From positions 1,736,001-1,800,000 of the forward strand of contig NZ_SDMK01000001.1 in NCBI RefSeq assembly GCF_004123295.1: a stretch of DNA of 64,000 bases, in the 5' to 3' direction. The notes under the pieces are model-generated. The model was given only the letters and a program-made list of their open reading frames with translations. It had not been told where the DNA came from and did no database searches. The stretch comes from Silvibacterium dinghuense (GTDB lineage Bacteria > Acidobacteriota > Terriglobia > Terriglobales > Acidobacteriaceae). Position numbers and translations under genes: made by a program. This document shows, piece by piece, positions 44,944 to 53,580 of the stretch; the stretch's first letter is position 1; every line of letters starts with the position of its first letter.

Positions 44944-46563
44944 TTAGTCGGCCAGGGCCAGCAGCGGCTTTTCGCCGAGTGCGGCGACACGGACCTCGGC
45001 AATCGCCTCGACCTTGCGCAGAGCGCGCAGGGCAGTCTCGTCGAGATCGCCATCGACCTGGATAACAGCGAGAGCGGTGCCTTCCGGCACGGCGCTTCCC
45101 CGCACGGCACGGCCGAGTGCAAAGTTGGCGATGTTGGTCTGGAAGTCGCCGAGGATGGTGCCGATGCGCCCGATCACTCCGGGAACATCCTGGTTGCGCA
45201 GCACCAGCAGGTTGCCTTCCAGCGGCGCCTCGACGTCAATGCCGTTGAGGTTGAGCAGGCGCGCTGAAGTGCCATGCAGCACAGTCCCGCTGGCGAAGAC
45301 TTCGCCGGACTGGGTATGCGCGGTGAGCTTGAGCACGTTGCCGGCGCCACCCGAGGCGGTTGGCTTCTTCTCTTCCGAGACGCGGATGCCGCGCTCTTCG
45401 GCAACTGCGGTCGCGTTGATGCGGTTCACGCCTTCGCTATGGCCGAGCAGACCTTCGATCGCGCTGTTGCGGATGAGGTCGGTCTTCCCTTCGCTGATGC
45501 GGCCGTTATAAGAGATGCGCAGGCTCTCGAGGTTGCCTTCGGCGAAGTGCGAAAGGAAGGAGCCCAGCCGATCGGCAAGCGTGATGTAGGGCGCCAGCTC
45601 CACGTACTCCTCGTGCGAGAGCGAAGGCAGGTTCACCGCATTCTGCACTACGCCGAGCTTGAGGTACTCGCGGACCTGCAGCGCGATCTGCACGCCGACA
45701 GCCTCCTGCGCCTCATTCGTCGAGCCAGCGATGTGCGGCGTGAGGATGACATTCTCGAGGTTGAAGAACGGCGAATCCTTCAGCGGCTCCTTGTGAAACA
45801 CATCGAGAGCCGCGCCGCCGACATGACCGCTCTTGAGGGCCTCGGCCAGATCGGCTTCCACAATCAGCTCGCCGCGGGCGCAGTTCACAATGCGCACGCC
45901 CTTCTTCATCGTGGCAAGCGTCTTCGCATTGATGATGCCGGAGGTCTGCGGCGTAAGACCGACGTGCAGCGAGAGGTAGTCCGCGTCGCGGAAGAGCTCT
46001 TCGACCGAAACGAGCTGGATCGCGTTCTCGCGCGCAACAGCGGCGGAGACGAAGGGATCGTGCCCAATGATCTCCATGCCGAAGCTGCGGGCGCGGCGTG
46101 CGACCTCAAGACCGATGCGGCCGAGACCGAGGATGCCGAGCTTCTTGTTGCGCAGTTCCACACCCTGCAGCGACTTCTTCTCCCACTTGCCGGCGTGCAT
46201 GGTGGCATTCGCCTTGGGCAGCTGGCGGGCAAGCGCAAGCATCAGACCGATGGTCAGCTCGGCGACAGCGATAGCATTCGCGCCAGGAGTGTTCATCACC
46301 ACGATGCCGCGGCGGGTAGCGGCGTCGGCATCGATGTTGTCCACGCCGACACCGGCACGGCCGATCACGCGCAGCCTGGGCGCAGAGGCGAGCAGCGCGT
46401 CATCCACCTGCACAGCGGAGCGCACAACAAGGCCGTCGGCATCGGCAAGCTCAGCGGGGAGACCGTCTTTGATCTGGTCGTGGGTAACGATTTTCCAATC
46501 CGGCTCACTCTGGAAGACAGCAAGGGTAGCCGGGGAAACTTTCTCGGCGAGAACGATCTTCAT
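44944..46563 (-). CDS. serA: D-3-phosphoglycerate dehydrogenase
   Basis: A 539-residue type-1 SerA that oxidises 3-phosphoglycerate in the first step of serine synthesis. AGGAG five bases before the ATG at 46563 sets the start; upstream extensions lack support. The Rossmann dinucleotide motif is GLGRIGLEVA (146-155), and catalytic residues lie in NCARGELI, FHKEPL and TPHIAGST. Beyond residue 310 follow the intervening ASB domain and a C-terminal ACT domain (VPGVIGRIGTILGDFQTNIA), typical of feedback-regulated enzymes. It follows the aminotransferase gene after 77 bases, which contain a terminator-like hairpin. Confidence 0.95.
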   Translation of the reverse strand: MKIVLAEKVSPATLAVFQSEPDWKIVTHDQIKDGLPAELADADGLVVRSAVQVDDALLASAPRLRVIGRAGVGVDNIDADAATRRGIVVMNTPGANAIAVAELTIGLMLALARQLPKANATMHAGKWEKKSLQGVELRNKKLGILGLGRIGLEVARRARSFGMEIIGHDPFVSAAVARENAIQLVSVEELFRDADYLSLHVGLTPQTSGIINAKTLATMKKGVRIVNCARGELIVEADLAEALKSGHVGGAALDVFHKEPLKDSPFFNLENVILTPHIAGSTNEAQEAVGVQIALQVREYLKLGVVQNAVNLPSLSHEEYVELAPYITLADRLGSFLSHFAEGNLESLRISYNGRISEGKTDLIRNSAIEGLLGHSEGVNRINATAVAEERGIRVSEEKKPTASGGAGNVLKLTAHTQSGEVFASGTVLHGTSARLLNLNGIDVEAPLEGNLLVLRNQDVPGVIGRIGTILGDFQTNIANFALGRAVRGSAVPEGTALAVIQVDGDLDETALRALRKVEAIAEVRVAALGEKPLLALAD

Positions 46564-46624
46564 TTCTGCTCCTGTGATTCTGAAAGACAAAGCGCCCACC
46601 AGCCATCAGCCGGAAGGGCGCTGC

Positions 46625-46652
46625 TAAAAAAGCAGGCGCCCTATCGGGCGCC
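46625..46652 (-). terminator. Intercistronic terminator/attenuator candidate
   Basis: On the minus strand an 8-bp stem (AGGCGCCC, loop GATA, GGGCGCCT) includes the stop codon of the aminotransferase gene and is followed by GC and six T residues, a textbook terminator. Its descending arm can alternatively pair with the AGCAGCGCCC just downstream, and a third hairpin (AGCGCCC/GGGCGCT) follows before serA. This may allow regulated read-through into serA. Confidence 0.7.
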
Positions 46653-47852
46653 TACCGGTTCTGCTTCCTGCTTCTTGGCTGTTGTCGCTTCCACGTATGC
46701 CTTCTGCGCAGCAGCGACAGCCTGCCCGAACTGGAAGTTCGGAATCTTCAATGTCGAGACGGCCACCTGCTCAAGCGCAGCGATGATGGCGATGGTATCC
46801 ATGTAGTCGAAGAAGCCGATGTGCGCGATGCGGAAGATCTGGCCCTTCATCTCGCCCTGGCCGTTGGTCACGACCGCGGCGAAGCGGCTCTTGAGCTCCT
46901 TGACAATCACGCCGGAATCGACGCTCTCCGGCGGAAGAATCGCGGTAGCCGCGGCAGCCGGAGCCGTAGGCCCGAAGAGCTTGAGGCCCAGGGCTTCGAC
47001 AGCGGCGCGGGTCATCGCGGCGCAGGTCTCGGCGTTATCCACCAGCGCCTTGCGGCCGGCGGCGAGATCGCCTCCGCCCTGCGCGGCGATGTAGTCGAGC
47101 GCGGCGCCCAGCGCGGCGATCAGCGCGACAGCCGGCGTGTAGGACGACTCGCCCTTGAGGGCGTTCTTGCGCTCCTTGCGCAGATCGAAGTAATAGCGCG
47201 GATTCTTCGAGGTCTCGGTCGCGGCCCAGGCCTTGTCGCTCAGCGCGAGGTAGGCGAGGCCCGGAGGAATCATGACCGCCTTCTGCGAGCCGCCGATGAT
47301 GACGTCGATGCCAGAGCCGTCCACATCGAAGTGCGTGGTGCCGAGGCCGGTGATCGCGTCGACGACCAGCAGCGCGTTGCTGCCGATCTCCTGGATGAGC
47401 TTCGCAATGCCTTCAACATCGTGGCGGACGCCGGTCGAGGACTCGGTGGCCTGCACGAAGACGGCCTTGGTCTCGGGCTTGATATGAGCCTTCACCTCCG
47501 CGAGCGAGAAGGTCTCACCGTTGGGCGCGGTCAGCGTGTCGACCACGCAGCCGAAGGCCTTGGTGATCGCCGTCCAGCGCTCGCCGAACTTGCCGGCCGA
47601 GAGCACCAGGACATGATCGCCGGGCGAGGTGAGGTTCGAGACCGAGGCTTCCATCGCACCGGTACCGGAAGAGGCAAGCAAAAGAACGTCATTCTTCGTG
47701 CCGACGAAGGCTTTCAACTGCTCGAGCACCCGCTGGTAGAGCGCGCGGAACTCGGGGGTCCGATGGTGGATGTCGGCGGCCGCCATGGCAAACTGTGCAG
47801 CGGGAAGAAGAGGAGTCGGACCAGGAGTAAAGAGGCGCGTTTTGCGAATCAT
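46641..47852 (-). CDS. Serine/alanine-glyoxylate-type aminotransferase
   Basis: A 403-residue class V PLP aminotransferase. The N-terminus RKTRLFTPGPTPLLP is the family hallmark, and the PLP lysine lies in IIGGSQKAVMIPPG. Related enzymes include serine-pyruvate, alanine-glyoxylate and archaeal/bacterial phosphoserine aminotransferases. Immediate proximity to serA suggests it serves as the phosphoserine aminotransferase of the pathway, but this is inferred from gene order. The start is at the family N-terminus; much longer frames upstream do not resemble coding sequence. The gene is divergent from the YqeY gene (85 bases apart). Confidence 0.92.
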   Translation of the reverse strand: MIRKTRLFTPGPTPLLPAAQFAMAAADIHHRTPEFRALYQRVLEQLKAFVGTKNDVLLLASSGTGAMEASVSNLTSPGDHVLVLSAGKFGERWTAITKAFGCVVDTLTAPNGETFSLAEVKAHIKPETKAVFVQATESSTGVRHDVEGIAKLIQEIGSNALLVVDAITGLGTTHFDVDGSGIDVIIGGSQKAVMIPPGLAYLALSDKAWAATETSKNPRYYFDLRKERKNALKGESSYTPAVALIAALGAALDYIAAQGGGDLAAGRKALVDNAETCAAMTRAAVEALGLKLFGPTAPAAAATAILPPESVDSGVIVKELKSRFAAVVTNGQGEMKGQIFRIAHIGFFDYMDTIAIIAALEQVAVSTLKIPNFQFGQAVAAAQKAYVEATTAKKQEAEPVGAR

Positions 47853-47937
47853 CTCGGGTTTTTCCTTTGCCCACGATTGTACTGAGCACACGCCGGGGCC
47901 GCTTTCTTCATATAATGGGGAGTTTGGACAAGAGAAC

Positions 47938-48414
47938 ATGAGTACTTCCGGCATAGCGCAGCAGATTGAAAAAGACGTAATTGCATCCATGAAGGCACGC
48001 GATAGCGAACGCGTATCGACGCTGCGCATGGTAAAGACCGCGATCAAGAACAAAGAGATCGAAAAACGGTCGCCGCTTGACGACAACGAAGTGCTGCAGG
48101 TGCTCACCACGCTGATCAAGCAGCGCAGGGAGTCCATCGACCAGTTCACCAAGGGCAACCGCCCGGAGCTGGCAGCGAAGGAAGCCGAAGAGATCACCGT
48201 CATCGAGGCATACATGCCCAAGGCCGCGGGCGAAGAAGAAATTCGCGCGCTGGTCACCGAGACGCTGGCCGAGCTGGCCGTCTCCGGCGACGATCTTGGA
48301 CCGAAACAGATGGGCCTCGCCATGAAGGCCGTACAGGCGCGTATCCAGGCAAAGGGTCTGCGTGCCGACGGCAAGCAGGTAAGCGAGATCGTCAAAAACG
48401 CGCTCTCTAAGTAG
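47938..48414 (+). CDS. GatB/YqeY domain-containing protein
   Basis: A 158-residue YqeY-family protein: N-terminal helical MSTSGIAQQIEKDVIASMKARD, the RVSTLRMVKTAIKNKEIE block, and the C-terminal DLGPKQMGLAMKAVQA and GLRADGKQVSEIVKNAL helices shared with the tail domain of the GatB amidotransferase subunit. The family may act in tRNA handling, although its biochemical role is unknown. The start codon is preceded by AAGAG and GGGGAG. Downstream intergenic DNA holds a type A hairpin repeat. Confidence 0.92.
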   Translation: MSTSGIAQQIEKDVIASMKARDSERVSTLRMVKTAIKNKEIEKRSPLDDNEVLQVLTTLIKQRRESIDQFTKGNRPELAAKEAEEITVIEAYMPKAAGEEEIRALVTETLAELAVSGDDLGPKQMGLAMKAVQARIQAKGLRADGKQVSEIVKNALSK

Positions 48415-48566
48415 GGACTGGCCGTCCAGGCCTTTCGCTTCGCGTGGCGCTCCCTTTGGTCGCGAGCCGTGGTTCTGCTCTCCATCCAACAAGAAGCTAC
48501 GGGCAGCCCACTCAAGCCTGTTGTTGGCGTGGGTGGGCTGCGGCTCCCCCGCACGGGCACGAAACA

Positions 48567-48597
48567 GGGTGCCCCATGTCTCGACTTTGAGACATGG
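48567..48597 (+). repeat. Intergenic hairpin repeat, type A copy 2
   Basis: GGGTGCCC followed by stem CCATGTCTC, loop GACTTT, stem GAGACATGG. It lies in the 252-base gap between the YqeY gene and a membrane-protein gene, amid other GC-rich inverted repeats (48455-48560). Confidence 0.8.
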
Positions 48598-48666
48598 AGG
48601 GGCACGAACCCCGACAGGCAGCCTCCGGACGCGCACAAGAAATCCGCTGACAGAGCGGCAATCCTC

Positions 48667-49344
48667 ATGGAGAATGGGGACCACGGAGACCTCCCTGTGC
48701 TCGATGTGCATCCGCCCCATGAGCCGGTTCTCAACTGGCGCGACTTCCTGATTCACCTGTTCACCATCACCATCGGATTGCTGATCGCAGTCGGCATCGA
48801 AGGCTGCGTGGAGTGGCGGGAACACCGGCATCTTGCCAATGAAGCCGCCGCCAGCATGACGGATGAGATTCGCAGCAATGCGAAGGATCTGCAGGGCGTC
48901 TCGTCCGACATCCACAAGCAACAGGCCACGCTGAAGGAAGACGTGGCAATGCTCAAGCAGGTGCTGCAGACAGGCAAGCTGCCCCATGGGACGCTGAGCG
49001 TCCATTTTTCGATCACGGACTTCGACGAGGTGAGCTGGAAAACGGCGCAGTCGACCGGCGCGCTGGCGTTTATGCCATACAGCCAGGCGCAGGAGTTCTC
49101 GAACATCTACAACACGCAGGAAGAGCTGCGCACAGCCGAGCACCAGGCGGCGCGGGATGCGATTGTGAGCCTGGGCACCATCGCGCCGATGGAAGATAAC
49201 AAGGACGATATGAGCCCGGCCGACGCCAAAACGATGATGACAAACATCGGCATACTGCAAGGGCAGTTGCTGCTGGTCGACGCGCTGGTGACGGACCTCG
49301 ACGGCGAATACAGGAAGTACCTGGCAGCGCATCCTCAGGATTGA
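48667..49344 (+). CDS. Membrane protein of unknown function
   Basis: A 225-residue protein starting at MENGDHGDLPV; the upstream frame runs through a repeat and is not credible coding. One transmembrane helix (FLIHLFTITIGLLIAVGIEGCVEW, about residues 26-50) leads to a long helical, Lys/Glu/Gln-rich extracytoplasmic or cytoplasmic part with coiled-coil-like heptads (KDLQGVSSDIHKQQATLKED). The C-terminal segment is also helical. No family with known function is recognised, although similar proteins of this build are frequent in Acidobacteria. It is alone in the region. Confidence 0.7.
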   Translation: MENGDHGDLPVLDVHPPHEPVLNWRDFLIHLFTITIGLLIAVGIEGCVEWREHRHLANEAAASMTDEIRSNAKDLQGVSSDIHKQQATLKEDVAMLKQVLQTGKLPHGTLSVHFSITDFDEVSWKTAQSTGALAFMPYSQAQEFSNIYNTQEELRTAEHQAARDAIVSLGTIAPMEDNKDDMSPADAKTMMTNIGILQGQLLLVDALVTDLDGEYRKYLAAHPQD

Positions 49345-49385
49345 TAAGGTACTCCTCCCAAGTCTGAATCGAGATAGGGGGCAGT

Positions 49386-49420
49386 GCCTCCCGCCCAGGC
49401 GGAGCCTGGACGGGCACCCT
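49386..49420 (-). repeat. Intergenic hairpin repeat, variant module
   Basis: On the minus strand GGGTGCCC is followed by GTCCAGGCTCCGCCTGGGC and GGGAGGC. It shares its first eight bases with the type A repeats but has a different hairpin stem, and is closely similar to 53581-53615. It sits between two convergent genes. Confidence 0.65.
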
Positions 49421-49498
49421 CATCCTCGCTGCTCTGGAGATGGGGTTCGTGCCGCCCCACACAAGCCAAATCCGGGCTTGTATGAGCCGCCGATAGCT

Positions 49499-50308
49499 TT
49501 ATCGCCGTTCCGGCGTGATGCGGACGAAGATGCCATCAGGAAGGTTGCCTTCGACCAGATGGATTACGCCGCCCTTCACCAGGCCACGATAGGTTTTGGG
49601 CGCTTCCGGCGCGGGCTGCGTAGTACTGCCGGCGCGAATCGGAGCAACCACGATCCCTCCGGCCTCGCCTGCGGTACGCGGACGGACTTCGGGCTCCGGC
49701 ATCACAGGATCGGCGGCGATCGGGCGCGGTGCAACAGGGCCGGAACTGGAAGGGCGGGGTGCGGCTGGAGCCGGCGCGGCAATGTTCACCGTCCGTCCCT
49801 GCCCGCGATCCATCGCCTCGTTGGCCAGCCGGTCCGCTTCCTTGTTCTTATTGCGAAGGACGTGACGGATCTCGAAGAAGTCGAGGCGGGCAATGCGGCG
49901 CTTGGCCTCCTCATAGAGCGGCTTGAGATCGGGGCTGTTGACGCGGTATTTGCCCTGAATCTGCTTGACCATCAGCTCGGAGTCGGCGACCACGCGCATG
50001 CGGCGATGGCCTTCGCGGACGGCAAAATCGAGGGCAGCCAGCAGACCCGAGTACTCGGCGAAGTTGTTGGTGCGCTTACCCAGGTATTCGCTCAGCTCCG
50101 CGACCGTCTCGCCGGCCTCGCCTTCGATAAAAACGCCATACCCCGAGGGGCCGGGGTTGCCGCGGGAGCCGCCGTCGCAATAGGCGGTGACGAGAGCGTT
50201 TGAGCCCACGCTCTTTTCTGCTGCATGCTCCTGCGCTGCCTCGCTGGCGGAGCTTTCGTCCGACGGCCACAACCGTCCGTTTCCGAATTCACCTTGACGG
50301 CTGTTCAT
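49499..50308 (-). CDS. rnhA: Ribonuclease HI with C-terminal extension
   Basis: A 269-residue protein. Residues 40-165 form the RNase H fold with the full DEDD set: Asp45 (YCDGGSRGNPG), Glu85 (NNFAEY), Asp109 (VVADS) and Asp159 (KEADRLANEAM). It lacks the basic handle helix in this part, like the Bacillus ypdQ/Halobacterium type. A Pro/Ala-rich linker (about 174-236) leads to a small module KGGVIHLVEGNLPDGIFVRI (about 243-262), similar to small beta-rich AF2212/DUF104-like domains. RNase HI removes RNA from RNA-DNA hybrids. The extra domain is not known for RnhA. It is divergent from the sigma-factor gene. Confidence 0.85.
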   Translation of the reverse strand: MNSRQGEFGNGRLWPSDESSASEAAQEHAAEKSVGSNALVTAYCDGGSRGNPGPSGYGVFIEGEAGETVAELSEYLGKRTNNFAEYSGLLAALDFAVREGHRRMRVVADSELMVKQIQGKYRVNSPDLKPLYEEAKRRIARLDFFEIRHVLRNKNKEADRLANEAMDRGQGRTVNIAAPAPAAPRPSSSGPVAPRPIAADPVMPEPEVRPRTAGEAGGIVVAPIRAGSTTQPAPEAPKTYRGLVKGGVIHLVEGNLPDGIFVRITPERR

Positions 50309-50489
50309 GATGGGAGTGTAGTCGATTGTTCACACCGGCTTTTCCACGGCGAGTGCCGGCGGCCGCGTTTGGAGCCGATAAAAACAATTTCAACGCCATC
50401 CGCTTACCATTCGGAATTGGATACGTCCTTTATGCGGAAGCTGTACGCCCAGACGGTTCCCGTTCCAGCCGTTCCTGCAAGGAGCTTTG

Positions 50490-51188
50490 ATGTCTGCTGA
50501 CGCCCTCCGTTTCGTTTCCCCCTTCGCCTCATCGGCCAACTCCGGACCGTCGGCAGCACCACAGCCGGCAAAGATACAATCTTCGCGAGGGATGCTGACC
50601 GATCCACAGGCCCGCGCAAGCGAGATGGAATTGATCCGCGAGGCGCAACAGGGTTCGCGCGCAGCGTTTGACGCTCTGGTGCGTCAATATGATCAGGCGG
50701 TGCTAAGGCTGGCACTTCACCTGACGGGATCCGAGCAGGACGCCGAAGATATCCACCAGGAGGCATTCCTCAAGGCCTATCGCTATCTGGGCAACTTCCG
50801 CTTCGAGTGCTCGTTCTACACCTGGATCTACCGGATCGTCACGAACCTGTGCCTCGACCTGCTGCGGCGGAGAAAATCGCGGCGCGAGGACCAGGCGGTC
50901 ATGGTGGACTCTTCAGGCGAAGAGATGGACCTGCTCAGCAATGTCTCCGATGACCGGGCGGGTGCGAATCCGGACCGCGAACTGCACCGCAAGATACTCG
51001 GATCGAAGATCCGCGAGGCACTGGATCAGCTCACACCGCGAGAGCGGATGGTCTTCGAGCTGAAGCACTACCAGGGATTGAAGCTGAGAACCATCGGCGA
51101 GATGTTGAACACCACGGAAGAGACGGCCAAGAACACGCTCTTCCGGGCAACACGGAAGCTGCGGGCGAACCTGGCGGAGATGCGGTAA
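50490..51188 (+). CDS. ECF RNA polymerase sigma factor (RpoE-like)
   Basis: A 232-residue sigma-70 family factor of the extracytoplasmic-function class. The start is ATG at 50490 with AAGGAG seven bases upstream. Region 2 spans about residues 45-130 (FDALVRQYDQAVLRLALHLTG, DAEDIHQEAFLKAYR, FYTWIYRIVTNLCLDLLRRR) and region 4 about 170-230 (LDQLTPRERMVFELKHYQG, TIGEMLNTTEETAKNTLFRA). The N-terminal 40 residues are a disordered Ser/Pro/Ala tail. It is followed 217 bases later by a zinc anti-sigma gene and then a PDZ protein gene, forming a likely stress-response module. Confidence 0.95.
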   Translation: MSADALRFVSPFASSANSGPSAAPQPAKIQSSRGMLTDPQARASEMELIREAQQGSRAAFDALVRQYDQAVLRLALHLTGSEQDAEDIHQEAFLKAYRYLGNFRFECSFYTWIYRIVTNLCLDLLRRRKSRREDQAVMVDSSGEEMDLLSNVSDDRAGANPDRELHRKILGSKIREALDQLTPRERMVFELKHYQGLKLRTIGEMLNTTEETAKNTLFRATRKLRANLAEMR

Positions 51189-51405
51189 GAGATTTCAAGC
51201 AGAAGCTGGAAGAAACGACACAAAGCGGAGACCTGAAACAGAGAAGCAAAGCCAAGACCTGTGGACGAACGCCCCCGGTTCCCTCCAGACAACAGGCTCA
51301 GGCTTCAGGACATGCAGCAGGATCAGCAGCAGGCAGTATCCCGACTACCGGACAAAAGATTCGGAGCGGGCGCAGCAAGACTTTCGAGGCAGTGAGGCGA
51401 AGACC

Positions 51406-52422
51406 ATGACCATGAAGTGCGACGCGGCACAAGAGCAAATCGCTTTGGCCGTCTACGGCGAGCTTGCCGACGACCAGAAGCACCAACTCGAGCAGCATCT
51501 CGGCGTGTGCGAAGCCTGCCGGGATGAGCTTGAGGGCGCGCAGGCCCTGATGCGGGCCATGGCGCTGTTGCCAGTAGAAGACCCCACCCCGAATTTCGTA
51601 GCGCGGACACGGATGCGCCTGGAAGAGGCACTGGACGCGATGCCGCAGGGCGGCTGGGTACTGCGGGTCTCGCAGCAGTTTTCACGCGGAGTCCACCGGC
51701 TGCGCTCCGCGCCGGTCGCAGCATCCCTGCTGCTGATCGCCGGTGTCGGCACAGGCGCCTATGGCGGATACCATGCCGGCTTGCGCGCCCACGTGACCAC
51801 GCCGGTGATGGCGGCGACGCAGGCTCCCGCCGCCGGTACGACAGTGGCTCCGGAAACCATCACCGCCGAGCCCGCCGGAGAGGAAAGCGCGGATAACGTC
51901 GCCAGCGTGAACGGCATTCTCGCAGAGCCGGGAACGGGCAACGTGGAAGTGCATTACAACCGGCTGGTGCCGGCCTCCGTGCATGGATCGCTGAACGACC
52001 CGGGAATCCGGCAGCTGCTGGTGATCGGCGCGAAGAACCGGGTAGATGCCGATGTGCGCAACAACTCGGTCGGGCTGCTGGCAAACGGCTGCCGCACAGG
52101 GCAGATGTGCAGCGACCGGCTGGTGCGCAACGAACTGATGGTCTCCCTTCTCTATGACGACAGCTCGCGCGTGCGCCTGGAGGCGCTGGACGGCCTGCAG
52201 TCCTTTGTGGCCGACGACATGAAGGTGCGCGACGCGGTGCTCGAAGCGCTGATGCGCGACCCCAGTGCCGAGGTGCGGGCTCGCGCCGTCGAACTGCTCG
52301 AGCCGGTAGGCGCAGACTCGAGCGTGCGCGAGGTACTGCATACGGTAGCGGTACGTGATGACAACCCCCAGATCCGGGGCGTCTCGCAACAGGTGCTGAG
52401 CCAGATCGAACAGGTGCAGTAA
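51406..52422 (+). CDS. Anti-sigma factor with zinc motif and HEAT-like extracytoplasmic domain
   Basis: A 338-residue membrane protein. The N-terminal zinc-binding ZAS motif is His31-x3-Cys35-x2-Cys38 (QLEQHLGVCEACRDEL). A single transmembrane helix lies at about 103-124 (PVAASLLLIAGVGTGAYGG). The extracytoplasmic part has a low-complexity Thr/Ala/Pro linker followed by HEAT-like helical repeats from about 175 to the end (SRVRLEALDGLQSF, VLEALMRDPSAEVRARAVELL). ZAS proteins bind ECF sigma factors and release them on signal. HEAT repeats as the sensing part are uncommon for this class. The 217-base gap after the sigma gene may hold an extra promoter. Confidence 0.85.
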   Translation: MTMKCDAAQEQIALAVYGELADDQKHQLEQHLGVCEACRDELEGAQALMRAMALLPVEDPTPNFVARTRMRLEEALDAMPQGGWVLRVSQQFSRGVHRLRSAPVAASLLLIAGVGTGAYGGYHAGLRAHVTTPVMAATQAPAAGTTVAPETITAEPAGEESADNVASVNGILAEPGTGNVEVHYNRLVPASVHGSLNDPGIRQLLVIGAKNRVDADVRNNSVGLLANGCRTGQMCSDRLVRNELMVSLLYDDSSRVRLEALDGLQSFVADDMKVRDAVLEALMRDPSAEVRARAVELLEPVGADSSVREVLHTVAVRDDNPQIRGVSQQVLSQIEQVQ

Positions 52423-52451
52423 GAAGATCCGGCCTTGCGCCGGATCTTCTT
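52421..52451 (+). terminator. Terminator after the anti-sigma gene
   Basis: A 13-bp perfect stem (AAGAAGATCCGGC and complement) with 5-base loop, directly overlapping the stop and followed by TCATTG. It separates the anti-sigma gene from the PDZ gene by a possible attenuator. Confidence 0.6.
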
Positions 52452-52573
52452 TCATTGCACGATCATCCTGGTCTGGCATCATGGTTCCCGCAACCTTTTG
52501 TCACCTCCACCGTCACACAAAAGACAGGCCGACTCCCCCGGCAGAGAGGGAGAGGCGAGAAGAAGGAAGAGCC

Positions 52574-53419
52574 ATGAAGCATCTTTCGAGGCTGGTGTCC
52601 GCAGCGACGGCGATGGCCGTTCTGTCCTCGTGGGGAAGCGCCTATGCCATAGGCACCGGCCATCCGGCCGCTGTTCCGCAGAGTTCCGCCGCGACCAGCA
52701 ATGTATCCGGTTACCTGGGGATCGGGGTGCGCGACGTCGCCGCCGACCGGGTAAAAGACCTGAAGCTCAAGGACACCACCGGGGCGGAAATCATTACCCT
52801 CGATCACGATGCGCCCGCCGCCTCGGCAGGCCTCAAGCTGCACGATGTGGTGCAGCAGATGAACGGGCAGGCCATCGCCAATGCCGAACAACTGCGCAAA
52901 CTGCTGCACGAGACCCCGGCGGGGCGGAATATCACGCTGCAGATCAGCCGTGACGGCCAGCAGCAGACCATCTCGGCAACGCTGGCCGATCAGACACAGC
53001 TCGAGCACAGCGTGCTGGACAACCTGACCGTCGTGCCCGACCCCAACTCGGATGGAGATATCGCGCTGAGCGCGCCCTCCTCCCATGGGTACGGATTCTT
53101 CGGCTCGCTGCTCTTCGGCGGCCCCTCGATCGGGCTGCAACTGGACCCTTTGAATGCACAGCTGGCGGAATACTTCGGCCTGCATGACGGCCGGGGCCTG
53201 CTGGTAAAGCGGGTCGCGGCAAACAGCGCGGGCTCGGCGGCCGGACTCAAGGCCGGCGATGTCGTGATCCGGGTGAACGGACGGAATATGGCTTCCGTGA
53301 GTGACTGGGACAAGGCACTGCACGCCAACCGCGGCAAGCAGGTGCAGGTGACCATCTTCCGCAACCACAGGGAGTTTACGATGAGCCTGCAGGACGGGGA
53401 ACCGAAGAAAAAGGGCTAA
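52574..53419 (+). CDS. Secreted double-PDZ protein without protease domain
   Basis: A 281-residue exported protein starting at MKHLSRLVSA with GAAGGAAGAG upstream. A signal peptide (to about residue 30) precedes two PDZ domains: the first around residues 45-145 (YLGIGVRDVAADRV, ASAGLKLHDVVQQMNGQAIA) and the second around 180-270 (GLLVKRVAANSAGSAAGLKAGDVVIRVNG). No HtrA-type catalytic triad is present. PDZ domains bind C-terminal peptides, typically of misfolded outer-membrane proteins; here the protein could deliver a signal to the neighbouring anti-sigma factor. It is separated from that gene by a hairpin but lies in the same direction. Confidence 0.85.
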   Translation: MKHLSRLVSAATAMAVLSSWGSAYAIGTGHPAAVPQSSAATSNVSGYLGIGVRDVAADRVKDLKLKDTTGAEIITLDHDAPAASAGLKLHDVVQQMNGQAIANAEQLRKLLHETPAGRNITLQISRDGQQQTISATLADQTQLEHSVLDNLTVVPDPNSDGDIALSAPSSHGYGFFGSLLFGGPSIGLQLDPLNAQLAEYFGLHDGRGLLVKRVAANSAGSAAGLKAGDVVIRVNGRNMASVSDWDKALHANRGKQVQVTIFRNHREFTMSLQDGEPKKKG

Positions 53420-53463
53420 CCAGCTTTTAGCTCCTGGCTTCTAGCTTTTAGCTTGTTCTCGCC

Positions 53464-53494
53464 GGGTGCCCCATGTCTCGAATGTGAGACATGG
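53464..53494 (+). repeat. Intergenic hairpin repeat, type A copy 3
   Basis: GGGTGCCC, stem CCATGTCTC, loop GAATGT, stem GAGACATGG. It lies 44 bases after the PDZ gene. Confidence 0.8.
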
Positions 53495-53580
53495 GCTGCT
53501 GCATGCAGGGCGATTCGCCTTCGGCCCCCGCTCCCGCTGGTCGCGATTCAGGCCTTACTTTCCCACGCGCGCAGAAACCC

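Noticed and set aside
46641-46660. Riboswitch for serine or SAM upstream of serA
   Set aside because: The stems suggest an attenuator, but no known riboswitch core could be recognised.
48469-48666. Longer 5' end for the membrane-protein gene
   Set aside because: The frame runs through a type A hairpin repeat and has no coding character; the start at 48667 is preferred.
47853-48734. Extension of the aminotransferase frame upstream to 48734
   Set aside because: The extension overlaps the YqeY gene on the opposite strand and repeats; the family N-terminus begins at 47852.
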